A stretch of 20,451 nucleotides of DNA from Entrophospora sp. SA101 (GCA_958430865.1 CAUDNR010004174.1:5503-25953); one strand, 5' to 3'; counted from the first letter of the stretch, positions 7,753 to 17,837 are shown. Notes: generated by a model not told the origin, from the sequence alone. Made by a program: numbers and translations.

Positions 7753-8254
7753 TCTTTCAGGGGGTGTATGGTATGGATATCTCTGATGTCAATTTCCAGG
7801 GTTTTGTCCAAATAACTCATTCTATGTTTGACAAGTTGGTTAATTATAATATATCCCTCTACAGGTAAAACCTTTATCCATGATGACAAATTGGTAAAGG
7901 TTTTACCTATTTGGGAAATTATAAAAATATGTAGATCACCTGATTTTAATAAGTGTTGTGTGGATGTATGTAACAAATAATAAAAAAATGTATGTACAAT
8001 AATTTTGGTTGGTAAAGGATCCCATCATTATTGCTGTTAAAAGAGAAAAATTGGTTATTAATTTCAGGATGGTTGAAAATTGACAAAAATATGCTGAGGA
8101 AATAAATACTTGATATGCAGATTCTAAAGGGGTATTTGGGAAACATATAATATTCAAAGGAAATTTCTGATCATACATCAAAGTAATTTTTCATGCTGTT
8201 GGAAGTAGAACAAACTGCTTTCTTACAGATGAAATAGACAAAAATCAATGTTAA
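7753..8254 (+). pseudogene. unrecognised decayed gene, three frame blocks with TGA interruptions
   Basis: A plus-strand protein-like reading runs through three consecutive frames. Block 1 (from about 7761, after a TCTTTCAG acceptor-like site): GVYGMDISDVNFQGFVQITH... to SLYR. Block 2 (7864-7980): GKTFIHDDKLVKVLPIWEII, then CRSPDFNKCCVDVCNK. Block 3 (8003-8254): DPIIIAVKREKLVINFRMVE, YADSKGVFGKHIIFKGNF and SYIKVIFHAVGSRTNCFL. Block 3 is interrupted only by TGA codons at 8081, 8111 and 8168. A 15-bp imperfect hairpin (7864-7878 / 7893-7907) sits at the block 1/2 junction. I do not recognise the family. The opposite strand is also open over part of the region, so strand assignment rests on the protein-like composition. 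Confidence 0.45.
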
Positions 8255-9540
8255 TTCCTCTTGACTCACAAATCCTTCTGACTATTTTATTTTAGGTGAG
8301 AATAAGTAGCCAAAAAGATTAAGAAAAAACTTCGAGGATTGGCATAAAGATTAACTTTGCCATTTAGGCCACGGCAAATAAGGTTATCCTTTGGATTCAT
8401 TGCCCACTGCCAATATATTAATTAAAAAAATCCAAACGCTTTGCCTCTTTTCTAAAATCTCCTAAATTCCTTCCGCCATTTTCTGATATCTTCCACTCGT
8501 CAAAAGATAAACCTCGTGTTTTGAGGTTTGTATTTCTTGAACACAATTATCTTGCTTGATAAATCAGAAAAAGCAATTAATGAAAAAATTCAAGAGAAAG
8601 TTTTACTGGTCCTAAAAATAGACCTAGCTCATTTTACGCTCTCTTTTGTTGCAATAAATTACAAAAAGAAATCGGCCAAGATGTTGTAAATTTAAGAGAA
8701 TTACAAGGCCATATACTGATGAAGAAAACGGAAATCAAAAAGTGATCGTTTTAGAATTTTTGATAAATAATTGAATTCATGAAATAAGAGTTCATAATTA
8801 GAACAAGCTTTACATAAAATTATTGAATAGTGTATTTATGAAATAATAAAGGCTTCCAAGGTGATTAAAAAAGGGCGTTTTACAATTCTGCGAAAGCTTC
8901 GAAGACATCATTTGTTTATTACTTGCTTTGGATTAAACCTGATTTCATTAATAACAAAAAATAGTTTAAAAACATAGAAGAGAAAAAAAAGGCAAATTTA
9001 AAGATTTTTTGCAAAGAGCAAAATTAATGAACGAGGAAAACAGATAAATTTGATTCATCGGGGCATTGAACATCTCCAGTATAATTTTGGATGTAGGCAT
9101 GTGATTGGCTGTGCCGATGCACATTATACCATTTTTAGTGATTTAAATACAATTTGCCGGAGCAGAAGAGAAAAAGAAAAAGCAAAGTACTGAATTATTT
9201 AATAAATGGATTGATTACTTTCCCGTTTAGATTGAGTTAACGCAGATCCAAGGAATTATTTATATTTTGCTTAATTTGGAATTGCCCAGAGGCAAACTTG
9301 CTAAAAAGCACGGAACATCTCACGATCACATTATATTTGTAGTAGTACAATTGTGATCTGGAATTTTATATGCTGTAATATTTATTATTCAATTATATTT
9401 ACAAATTAAACTGCATGACGCGGTATTACATAAAACAATAAGAAAGTTAAAAAAGATGACGAAGTCAACAGGTTTAAAATAGTCCAAATAATATATACAA
9501 AAAAAAAATAATTGGTTGGTTATTGACACCAAAATTATCA
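8255..9540. other. degenerate interval with two coding-like plus-strand fragments
   Basis: No intact gene is present. Two open plus-strand stretches look protein-like. The first is 8605-8745 (TGPKNRPSSFYALFCCNKL..., VNLRELQGHILMKK). The second is 9002-9193 (INLIHRGIEHLQYNFGCRHV, GCADAHYTIFSDLN, ending at TGA). Neither begins with ATG and neither matches a family I know. A nested frame at 8559-8692 is equally open, so even the frame of the first is uncertain. The remainder is AT-rich with small hairpins such as CCTCGTGTTTTGAGG (about 8511-8525). Confidence 0.3.
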
Positions 9541-10397
9541 TCACCCATTAACTTTTCTGTTATGATATAAAATTGCAAGTTTTCTCTGAGCTCGTTCAAT
9601 ATAACTATATCTACACTCATCAAACAATTCTTTATATTTAATATTCTCAATTTGTAACCTTCGGATCTCCATTTGCTTATTTTTTATCCAGTTTTTTCTC
9701 TCGGCGTCCGAGTTGGTGATGGTGGCGGTGGCGGACAGCCGAGTGTACTCTTTTATTAGATTGTTGACATGAGCGATCAAAAAAATATTGGGTTGCCATG
9801 TATTTGTGTCATACGATTTCTGATGAGACTGTAAGCATTTTAATAGTGATTTAGACAATTTCCACTCCATTTGTAACTCTTTTCCACTGTAATTAACGTG
9901 TAATTAATATAATAAGTGTGAGTACAATGATTAATATGATTGGTGCGACTAATAACTATTATTGATCACTAATACTAATCGAAAAAAACCCTCAATCACT
10001 CCAATTAACAAACAACCCAAAATGCTAATAGTGATAACCTGTCATAAAAAACAACATACCTGACAACTCTCTGATTTAAACACTTTCTACAACAATAGAT
10101 ACGAAACTCCCAATATAATGACAATTTGAATTTATCAGTTTCATTACAAAATTGACACTTTTTTGCTACCACCATCAACCAAATATACTCTTGTTCTGTC
10201 ATATCTTTTGGTGGTTGTAATGTCGAATGTGTGATATGCTTTAGTCTTGACCTTCGCCAAATACTTTGTGCCAACTCTGATGATGACCACAAAATAATTC
10301 GAACTCTTTTACATACTAACGTTAAACAATATAAATCTTTTGGTGTTGTCTCCGAAAATATCTCGGCTAATACTTCTATTGGAATTTTCTCAAACAT
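9541..10397 (-). CDS. F-box protein with CxxC...CxxC block, two exons
   Basis: F-box proteins connect substrates to SCF ubiquitin ligases through Skp1. Exon 1 is 10397-10060 and exon 2 is 9886-9541. The 173-bp intron (9887-10059) has a textbook donor CAG|GTATGT and acceptor TTACAG. Joining them keeps frame and gives 227 residues. The F-box spans about residues 3-40 (IPIEVLAEIFSETTPKDLYC, LTLVCKRVRIILW). MTEQEYIWL (66-74) and a cysteine block, CQFC (81-84) and CCRKC (102-106), suggest a zinc-stabilised segment. The exon 2 part, ITNSDAERKNWIKNKQMEIR followed by LQIENIKYKELFDEC, is a predicted helical/coiled-coil tail. Read without splicing, the first exon would end in RYVVFYDRLSLLAFWVVC and the second would look like a separate 109-residue protein. 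The donor, acceptor and frame all favour one gene. The substrate is unknown. Confidence 0.82.
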
Positions 10398-10882
10398 TGT
10401 TTTCTTTTAATGGTAATTGTTGTTGTTGATGTCAATTATTTTTATATGTGCTTATTGCTTAATATTAATAATTAATATTATCAATTATACATTAATAAAA
10501 AATCAAAAATTTTTAAAGAAAAGAGAATTGTTAAAAAATTAAATTTATATATAGATAAATTTACTTGTTGTATTGTGTGACTTTTAATGGATAGCCTTAT
10601 TAATTACATGGTTCCTCCTTTGATAATGACTTCCTACTACTACGTTTAAATTTTTGTTCATGCTATTTTTATGAATATTGGATGAGAATATCATGTTATA
10701 ATAATAATAATTAAGGGAAAATGGCGCGCGTGTAACATATTTTTAATAAAAACTGTGCCTAAAAATGGGCTGATTTTTTTATGAGTATTTGTGACTGCGC
10801 CAAGATCTACTGAAAATTTTTGACATAGATAGAAATGAAAAAATAAAAAATCGACCGATAGTTATTATTGCTATAATCATTA
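10398..10882. promoter_or_regulatory. upstream region of the F-box gene, no gene seen
   Basis: This is an AT-rich interval upstream of the minus-strand F-box gene. It contains short TAAT/ATTA inverted runs near 10440-10500 and one locally GC-richer patch (GGCGCGCGTG near 10723). No coding sequence or recognisable element was found. Confidence 0.3.
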
Positions 10883-11088
10883 TCATTTTTTTAAACAGAC
10901 GATTGATGATGATGATGTGGAAGTTGCTGTAAATGCTAAATTCTGATAAAGTTGTACTTTAATTTGTAAATATTTGAAATCTTTGATTGGATTTAATAAA
11001 GTAGACAGAGACGAAGATGATAACAGGTCATCTCAATCTTGGACAAGAATCATAGGTGAATCATCTCTATAATTCGTAAATAAATAAT
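10883..11088 (-). pseudogene. coding-like exon with internal TGA, partly copied in the tandem repeat
   Basis: On the minus strand, after a CTAAC branch-point-like motif and a GCTCCAG acceptor-like site at 11089-11090, the frame reads YLFTNYRDDSPMILVQD, then TGA (11033-11035). It continues DDLLSSSSLSTLLNPIKDF, KYLQIKVQLYQNLAF, TATSTSSSSIV and ends at TGA 10883-10885. The part from 10955 upward is repeated in the second tandem copy (11459-11592), with the same TGA. I do not recognise the protein. The serine-rich end is low complexity. Confidence 0.35.
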
Positions 11089-11959
11089 CTGGAGCAATTT
11101 GTTAGAAATATTGCTTAATCAATGAATTTCTGGTATATATATATATATAACAAAATTTTTTTTTCCATGCTATAGATAATTCGCTTATATTATTAACAAT
11201 TTATTAAAAAAAAAATTATATACATGATTTAAAAAAAAGACCAGATAGCCACTGGCAAACCTTCATGGTCTTGTAAAGAAAAATTAATATATATAATTTT
11301 TCTCAGGATCAGATAGCAAACTTTCATGAATTGCATCTTTATAAAATTATGATGAATGATACTAATAATTTTGATCAACCACTTATTAATTTATTTAAAA
11401 AAAAAATTTAAAAACATGAATTTATTAACAAAAAATTGTAACATGAGTGACAAGAATTTACTTTAATTTGTAAATATTTGAAATCTTTGATTGGATTTAA
11501 TAAAGTAGACAGAGACGAAGATGATAACAGGTCATCTCAATCTTGGACAAGAATCATAGGTGAATCATCTCTATAATTCGTAAATAAATAATCTGGAGCA
11601 ATTTGTTAGAAATATTGCTTAATCAATGAATTTCTGGTATATATATATATATAACAAAATTTTTTTTTCCATGCTATAGATAATTCGCTTATATTATTAA
11701 CAATTTATTAAAAAAAAAATTATATACATGATTTAAAAAAAAGACCAGATAGCCACTGGCAAACCTTCATGGTCTTGTAAAGAAAAATTAATATATATAA
11801 TTTTTCTCAGGATCAGATAGCAAACTTTCATGAATTGCATCTTTATAAAATTATGAATGATACTAATAATTTTGATCAACCACTTATTAATTTATTTGTA
11901 AAAAAAATTTAAAAACATGAATTTATTAACAAAAAATTGTAACATGAGTGACAAGAATT
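10955..11959. repeat. 504-bp head-to-tail tandem duplication
   Basis: Unit 1 (10955-11458) and unit 2 (11459-11959) begin TACTTTAATTTGTAAATATT and abut exactly. Unit 2 is 501 bp, lacking one GAT triplet near 11854, and has one small change in an A-run (TTTAAAAAA versus TTTGTAAAA). Each unit holds a (TA)n microsatellite (about 11133-11148 and 11637-11652). Each also holds an internal degenerate repeat, AGATAG...CAAAC(C/T)TTCATG. Near identity indicates a recent event. Confidence 0.95.
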
Positions 11960-12883
11960 TGTTACTGTTAGTACTAATGTAGTTTGCTTAAATTTCAATC
12001 ATTGGGGGGGGGGTATTTTAATACTAACTGATATGTCAAATGATATTAATATTAATATCATTATAATGATTCTTGATGGTTGCATGTAATAATGATTTTT
12101 TCCAATGATTTTTATTGCATTTTTATATAATTAATTAATTAATTTGTTTATCCATACTAATATGAACAAATTGTTAATTATCATAATCACAAAGTAATTA
12201 TCTAATATTACCCTCTTCTCCAATATTTGTGAATGTTAATTATATATAAGATAATTAATGTTTACGATTCCTATCTAAAAAAAAAAAAAAAAAAAAAGTG
12301 CAATATGTATATATAACATTGCTATAAACCATCCAAAAAGTGGAATACATATATAAAAATTTTCCTTCTGCACATGCAGAAGCAGATGCTCCTGTGGAGA
12401 GCTAAAATTCTTTGAGAGCTTTGCCCTCTGCAGAATTCTTGGGACCATGCATTTTCTGCAATGATACTTTAAAAAATGATTAATTATCATCATCTCTTAT
12501 TAATTTTTTACACAATTATCTGGTACATTGTATTAATATTAATACTTGTTTCAAAAATGGGTTTACTATTATGGCTTAATGACAGTTCATTTCATGCAAC
12601 TATCAAAATTGTTATATTTTTATTTTTTAGATCATTGTAATATTTGCTATATATAAAATATTTGTATTTCAAAAAAAAATTAAAAATAAAGTTTTTTATT
12701 ATTATATAAATTTTTTAGTGTTGGACTTTACATATATACATGTGGTAGGAATAGATTGGTCACTTGACCCAATCAGGTGACTTTTTGATGCAATTAATTG
12801 AGTCATATGAAAAACATATAAATAATTGAGTTGGACACAATTAATTTGACAACATGTATAATCACATGGTTTTACACAAAAAA
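11960..12883. other. AT-rich interval with homopolymers and small palindromes
   Basis: No gene is supported. Notable items are a G10 run (12004-12013), an A21 run (12277-12297) and an imperfect 23-bp palindrome, GTCACTTGACCCAATCAGGTG plus AC, at 12759-12781. A small palindrome, CTGCACATGCAG, lies near 12368-12379 within a locally GC-richer 100-bp patch. ATAGATTGGTCAC at 12751-12763 also occurs inverted near the right end of the duplicated TA element (about 2098-2110), so a fragment of a related element may be here. Confidence 0.5.
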
Positions 12884-15201
12884 TTATTTCACAATAGTTA
12901 TTCTAATAAGTTTGGTTGTTGCTGACAAAACATTATTTATCAGATAATAAATCTGTCTATTCTCTGACTCCATTATTTCATAAATTGCTGATTTTCTATT
13001 TAAATTTCCACCATCTTTGATGGTTTTATTGAAAAATTTATTAATATGCATATGGTTTTTTTTTCTACTGGTGAACAAGAAAATGATTTAAGACCAAATT
13101 TTTGATGGATGCTCATAAATTCATGCACATGATGTACAAGTACATGTATATATGGGGGTCACATCAGATGCATTATACAAGCCCTCAATAAAATTATTTT
13201 CTAAAGGATTACCTTGAGATTTGGTTAAAAATTTCTCAATCCATAATGATGCATCATTTTGAAATAGCAAAGGATTATAATTTGAATTGCACATATTATT
13301 ATATAAAGCAGCAAAACCATCCCATAACTCTCTTATTTTATCAGCATGTGATGGAGGAAGAACTTTTTTTAAATCAAATACTTTAACTTATCAGGACCCA
13401 CAAGTGATGTATGTGTCCACTGTTTAGAATTTTCAGCCAATGAAAATTTAAAAGAGACTTTAATTCTCTCCATTTCTTCTTGTACAGTTTTTCTTAAAGT
13501 TTCTGAATAATTTTTATTGCTGGACTGAGTAATTTTAATTTCATTGAATAATAAACTGAGCAAATGATCTATTACCCTGAGCATTAGATGTAATTCATCA
13601 ATGACCCAATGATCAAGTGGGATCATTGAAAATAAAGGCTGTCTAATTTGACCATTGTGTAGTTTTGGATTTTTAGGATCATAATTAACTGATAACTCTT
13701 CCATTTTTTTTGAAATACTCCAATTTAAATTAAGTTTTCCTTGTTGAGATTTATTGCAATTGCACCATGGACAAAAATAGTTTGAATTAGCAGCATTAAA
13801 TCCAAGAACAGTTGCTAGGAACTTCCAATCACTTGAAATATATAAAGATACTTTCTTTCCAACACTTATCAAAATTATCTACAAAGCCATTTTGTTTTAA
13901 GTCCTTTAATTCTTGGATTAAAGGACTTAAAACATTGTTTAGGCATTCACAATCCTCCTGTCCTGTATAAAGTGCTAAAGAATAATGATTGCTGGGACTA
14001 AAAATATTTTCATGATCATTTAACAATGCAAATGTTATCATGACTTGTTTTATTTTTCTTCCAACATTTCTTCCATCCCCTGAAATTCGTATATAAAGGA
14101 ATTCATCACTATCTTTTAATATTCCATTTTCAATAAAATAAGGAATTAAAGAATAAAGAATATCTTTAATATTTCTTCAAACTCCATTTCCACGTGATTC
14201 TTCTGTTACTAGTATATTTTCACTTATTTCTTCTTCTGTATCATCATCAATATCCATGTCATTTGTAACACTTTTTACAGTTTTTTCAAATGATGTATTG
14301 AAAGTAAAAATTGGTATTTTTTCAGTAATTATTTGATTGATTCTTTTTTTTTTTTTTTCAATATTGTGTTCATGAGGTAAAGAGTTCACTATTGCTGTTA
14401 ATGCTCTATATGAATCTCTACCAATATTATGTTCATCTAATACTTTGACAATAGCTTCTTCTTCAGCATTAGAATTTTTTTATCATAAGTAAGTTCATAT
14501 TGAGTGCCATTTGTTTCAAATGTTGTTTTGACCAACGTTGCTTGTTCCAAGTTTTTATTAATATTTAAAGCAGATGATTTACTATTTTCAAATGTCTGCA
14601 CTATACTTTGGCCCATTGATATAACCCTTGATCTCTGAGTTGAAGTTGATAAATTATCAAAAGAATCAATTTTTTTTCTGATATGTTTTTCTTTAGGAGG
14701 GTTTTGTTCACGATAATCCTTAAGGCACTGCAATTGTAACCCAAATATTAATGGTCCTGACTTTCTTGTTCTTGTACTATCTCCTTCAAATCACTTTAAA
14801 ATTATTCAAATTAATAAATTTTTTTAATTATTCAAAAAATAATAAATAATATAAAATGAATTTACTTTCAAAAATAAATCAACAGCTTCTGTTGCTGATT
14901 TTATAGAAATTACATTAAATTTATTAACATCATCAACCCAATCAATTCGATAAACAGGATCATTATTTTCATTATAATTAATTGAGCATGTTATGGTATT
15001 TTTTACAAATGTTGTTTTGATCTTATAATTATCAGGAATAGGGTGGGAACTTCCACGAGTAGTTTTATAGTTTTCAGGATAATGTCCTATATTTATAACT
15101 TCATAAATGAAATTACTACTGACTGAACCTTTGTTGGTGTATTTAATAATGGGATCATTGGGATAGTTGCTTTCTTCATTGGAATTATTTGTTGGATTCA
15201 T
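12884..15201 (-). pseudogene. decayed gene of a repeated family, possible DDE-type transposase
   Basis: Following the frame from ATG 15201 gives one long protein broken at several points. Segments in order: MNPTNNSNEESNYPND... to SATEAVDLFLK; GT donor at about 14870; FEGDSTRTRKSGPLIFGLQL; QSIVQTFENSK; KVLDEHNIGRDSYRALTAIV; ILYSLIPYFIENGIL; YIRISGDGRNVGRKIKQVMI; NHYSLALYTGQEDCECL; SSDWKFLATVLGFNAANS; FCPWCNCN; SMIPLDHWVIDELHLMLRVI; PPSHADKIRELWDGF; FSCSPVEKKNHMHINKFF; KDGGNLNRKSAIYEIMESEN. Breaks: TGA right after the exon-2 acceptor, one base lost in the T7 run at 14475-14481, TGA at 14177, a frame change near 13870, one base lost near 13376 and one extra G in the G5 run at 13154-13158. SGDGR, CPWC, D..LH and E..NH would suit a hAT/RAG-like RNase-H transposase, but that assignment is an inference. 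I recall similar proteins as an expanded family in AM fungi. Confidence 0.65.
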
Positions 15202-16418
15202 TTTAAATTGTTAAAGATAATGGCAATTTATAGGAAATATAATTTAAATAAATGTTGAATCAAAGTGTAAATTTTTTATTATTTTATTCCAAATAATTAT
15301 TTCTTTATATACTTCTTTCAATGTGAAATGAAACATCTATATACAATGAAGTTTTAATTGTAGAATACAAGACACATCTCTAAATCAATTAAAACTACCA
15401 ATTATGTATATTGAATTTTACATATCATGGAAAATTAATAAATAGATCAGAGAATTAAAATAAATTTATGAAAGTTGCACAAAAAGAAATCAGAAAATTC
15501 AAAGTCCATTATTTAATACCAATAAAATAATTGACTCACGGAAAATATTTCAAACAACAGAGAAGTAAATATTCTAACATTCTAAATGTAAGATCTTAAT
15601 TCTCAGATTAAATTTAAACTAAGGAATTTAAATGATTAGATCACTTTAGAAATAACTTGAAAATAATTCTATACGGAAGGTTCAAATAATACATTTAATT
15701 AAAATAAATTAGGATTTCAAAGAAATTGGAGAACTAGATGATAGAACCTTTAACATGTATAAGCAGCATTGTAATTTTTTCAGCTTCATTTATCATTTTT
15801 ATCATCATCTTTATAATCATCTTTATAATCATCTTTACCAATCATCATAATAATTTAATAAATAACAAACTGTTTTTAACCTTGTCCTTGCCCTTTTCCT
15901 TGTTGTTTTCGAATATTATATTTTCGTAATGATAATAAATCTATGTCTAACAATAAATTCATACTAATTCCGTGCATAATTATTTTCTCTTATTTTATAT
16001 TTGTCTCTATTTTTTTATTATTTTTTATTTCTTTTCTTTTTTTTTAGCGAGGTAATAGTATTTAATGAATTTTATTTAGTAGTTTTGGAAAACATACCAG
16101 ACTTGAGTAGGAGCAACCCACAAGAAACATGATCAGGATATAGTGTAAAATTTAAAGAAGTTTAGTATTGCTTAGTATAAGGAATTGTTTAATGATAATG
16201 ATAGATAATTTTGAAAGTAAAGCATAAATATACAGATTTAGTATAAATAAATTAGAAGTAATTGTATAAATATTGTTGGCATTGTAAATAAATAAAACAT
16301 TGAGGTCGCGGATAATTTTACAATATCAAATATAAATTTGTGTAACCATTTTTAATTTTCAAATAGTGCGTCATTAATTTGACATGATCAACGATCAGGG
16401 GAAATTTGTAAAAAATAA
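15202..16418. other. AT-rich intergenic region with a 12-bp tandem repeat
   Basis: No gene is supported. ATCATCTTTATA is repeated at 15804-15815 and 15816-15827 with a partial third unit to 15837. A 63-codon open frame over this repeat (15738-15929) is an Ile/Phe-rich artefact of the repeat. The region should include the promoter of the 12884-15201 gene at its left end and the 3' region of the RING-like gene at its right end. Confidence 0.5.
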
Positions 16419-17369
16419 TTAGCAGTAATGTCCTATTCTTTCTTTACCAATACTAACAAATAGATCATATATTTTTCCTGCTCTTTCCTTTGTTTTTTTC
16501 AACGCATCATTGGCAATATCATTGGGAAGTTGTTTTCGGATCTCATCATTAACAAGAGCCAGACACGCATGTTCCCCATGCTTCAAATTTCTGTAATGAT
16601 CAAAACATTTTTTTATAGCTACACCAAAGTTGTAATAACATTTTATAACTTCTCTATTTGCAATTATATGTTTAGATTCGGCATGTAAAATTTTTCTATA
16701 GTGATATAAAAAATTATTGGTATTCTCACTGACTTCTATTACTTCCTCAGGAATTTCGGGTGCAGTAGTTAATAGTTCTTCAATAAGTTTTTTCAACATA
16801 GGAGAGTCTTCCTTCTTCTTTACCAGTTTCTTAGCTTTTTTATTGGATGATGAATCAGTAGCAGGTTCACCAATGCGTTTAGATGGTAAATTAGTTGTGG
16901 TGACATCAGGATTAATAGTGGCGGTGTTGGAGTCGGGATGGGTTGATTCTGTTAACAAACCCCCTTTGACTTCCTCATTGGAATTCTCATTGGAATCCTC
17001 ATTCATAATTTCATCCACTGATTCAAGAGGATCGATTTGTAAATTCTTCCCTAGATTACCAACTATAGATGATACTCCACTCAACTGAGAATCATGCCTA
17101 GTATAATCTATTATCTCAAGCTTTTCATTACAATTGGGATAAGGGTATACATTCAAATAATCAAGTAAAATCTTATTTTCAAGACAAAGTCTATGGAACG
17201 CATGTCCACATTGCAATGTTGTGAAAGATTTGATATGAGGAGATGAAAAAATTTTCTTATTACATTCTGGACATTGCCCTAGCTTTGGAATATCCATACC
17301 ATCGACAATGGGTTCTTTGAATTCTTTTAAGATATTATATGCAAGGGCTTTGAGATTAGAAATAGCCAT
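16419..17369 (-). CDS. RING-like zinc-finger protein with acidic/Lys-rich middle and helical C-terminus
   Basis: This 316-residue intact frame runs from ATG 17369 to TAA-type stop at 16419. The N-terminal RING-like pattern is C33-x2-C36 (CPEC), C54-x-H56-x2-H59-x2-C62 (CGHAFHRLC) and a final YPNC (77-80). The last pair should be C-x2-C, but position 77 is Tyr, so one of the eight zinc ligands appears lost. RING proteins are usually E3 ubiquitin ligases. Loss of a ligand may weaken or alter the fold. Residues 114-170 are acidic and Ser/Thr/Asn-rich. NKKAKKLVKKKE (176-187) is a likely nuclear localisation signal. Residues about 219-312 are predicted helical (FLYHYRKILHAESK, VIKCYYNFGVAIKKCF, ALVNDEIRKQLPND, TKERAGKIYDLFVSIGKERI). 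This part resembles the C-terminal domain of the divergent neighbour. The end (GHYC) is shorter than I remember for relatives, which continue past this motif. Confidence 0.75.
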   Translation of the reverse strand: MAISNLKALAYNILKEFKEPIVDGMDIPKLGQCPECNKKIFSSPHIKSFTTLQCGHAFHRLCLENKILLDYLNVYPYPNCNEKLEIIDYTRHDSQLSGVSSIVGNLGKNLQIDPLESVDEIMNEDSNENSNEEVKGGLLTESTHPDSNTATINPDVTTTNLPSKRIGEPATDSSSNKKAKKLVKKKEDSPMLKKLIEELLTTAPEIPEEVIEVSENTNNFLYHYRKILHAESKHIIANREVIKCYYNFGVAIKKCFDHYRNLKHGEHACLALVNDEIRKQLPNDIANDALKKTKERAGKIYDLFVSIGKERIGHYC

Positions 17370-17837
17370 AGTATTGATTTTTTATAAGTTAAAGCGTTCC
17401 ATTCCAATAATGCTTTGTTTTTATAATGTTAGTATTTCCGCAAGTCAAACAATCAATAAATTAGTAATTTCGGAGCAATATTTCTCATGAATAGGGTTAA
17501 TTTATTCTCTATGGACGATCTCAGACGATTTACCTACCCTACAACAAGCACACTAATTAATTAGACGTTTTTCTATGGGTGATCCGTTACCTTTGCCAAT
17601 CATAATATTTGCATAATTTCTCTGATAGGTAGGCCTGAATCGATGTCAAAAAAACAAGCTTAATGCATGGAGTGCACTTTCTCTTTTTTATACAACAACA
17701 ATACACACCTCTTATTTTGGAAGAAATGGTATTCGTGGAGTCATGAATTTTTTTTTTGGAAAAAGTGATCAGTGTTATAAATTATAACATGCATGTGATT
17801 TTTTACGATATTTTGAATAAATCTATTTCTTATATAA
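17370..17837. promoter_or_regulatory. 468-bp divergent promoter interval
   Basis: This interval lies between the starts of the minus-strand RING-like gene and the plus-strand coiled-coil gene. A TATATAAA-like sequence (about 17830-17837) sits directly against the plus-strand ATG, too close for a classical TATA box at the mapped start. The interval must serve both genes unless one has an unseen upstream exon. No coding region was recognised. Confidence 0.4.

Noticed and set aside
7731..7976. 81-codon minus-strand open frame
   Set aside because: Antisense to a plus-strand reading with more protein-like composition; kept only as a caveat on strand choice.
7936..8181. Overlapping minus-strand open frames (81 and 66 codons)
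   Set aside because: Antisense to the TGA-interrupted plus-strand frame; Phe/Tyr/Ile-rich composition typical of shadows in AT-rich DNA.
12275..12493. 72-codon minus-strand open frame ending in a Phe run
   Set aside because: The C-terminal Phe run is the A21 homopolymer read in antisense; no domain is visible.
7753..14179. TGA read as tryptophan (alternative genetic code)
   Set aside because: The intact genes here terminate normally, including the F-box gene with TGA; the TGA-interrupted frames also carry frameshifts, so decay is the simpler explanation.
15738..15929. 63-codon Ile/Phe-rich plus-strand frame that looks like a membrane protein
   Set aside because: Its hydrophobic core is the 12-bp tandem repeat at 15804-15837 translated; no other support.
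16717..17088. 123-codon plus-strand open frame
   Set aside because: Antisense shadow of the RING-like gene's Ser/Thr/Lys-rich middle.
17308..17490. 60-codon plus-strand open frame
   Set aside because: Antisense to the RING-like gene's start and promoter, with no independent evidence.
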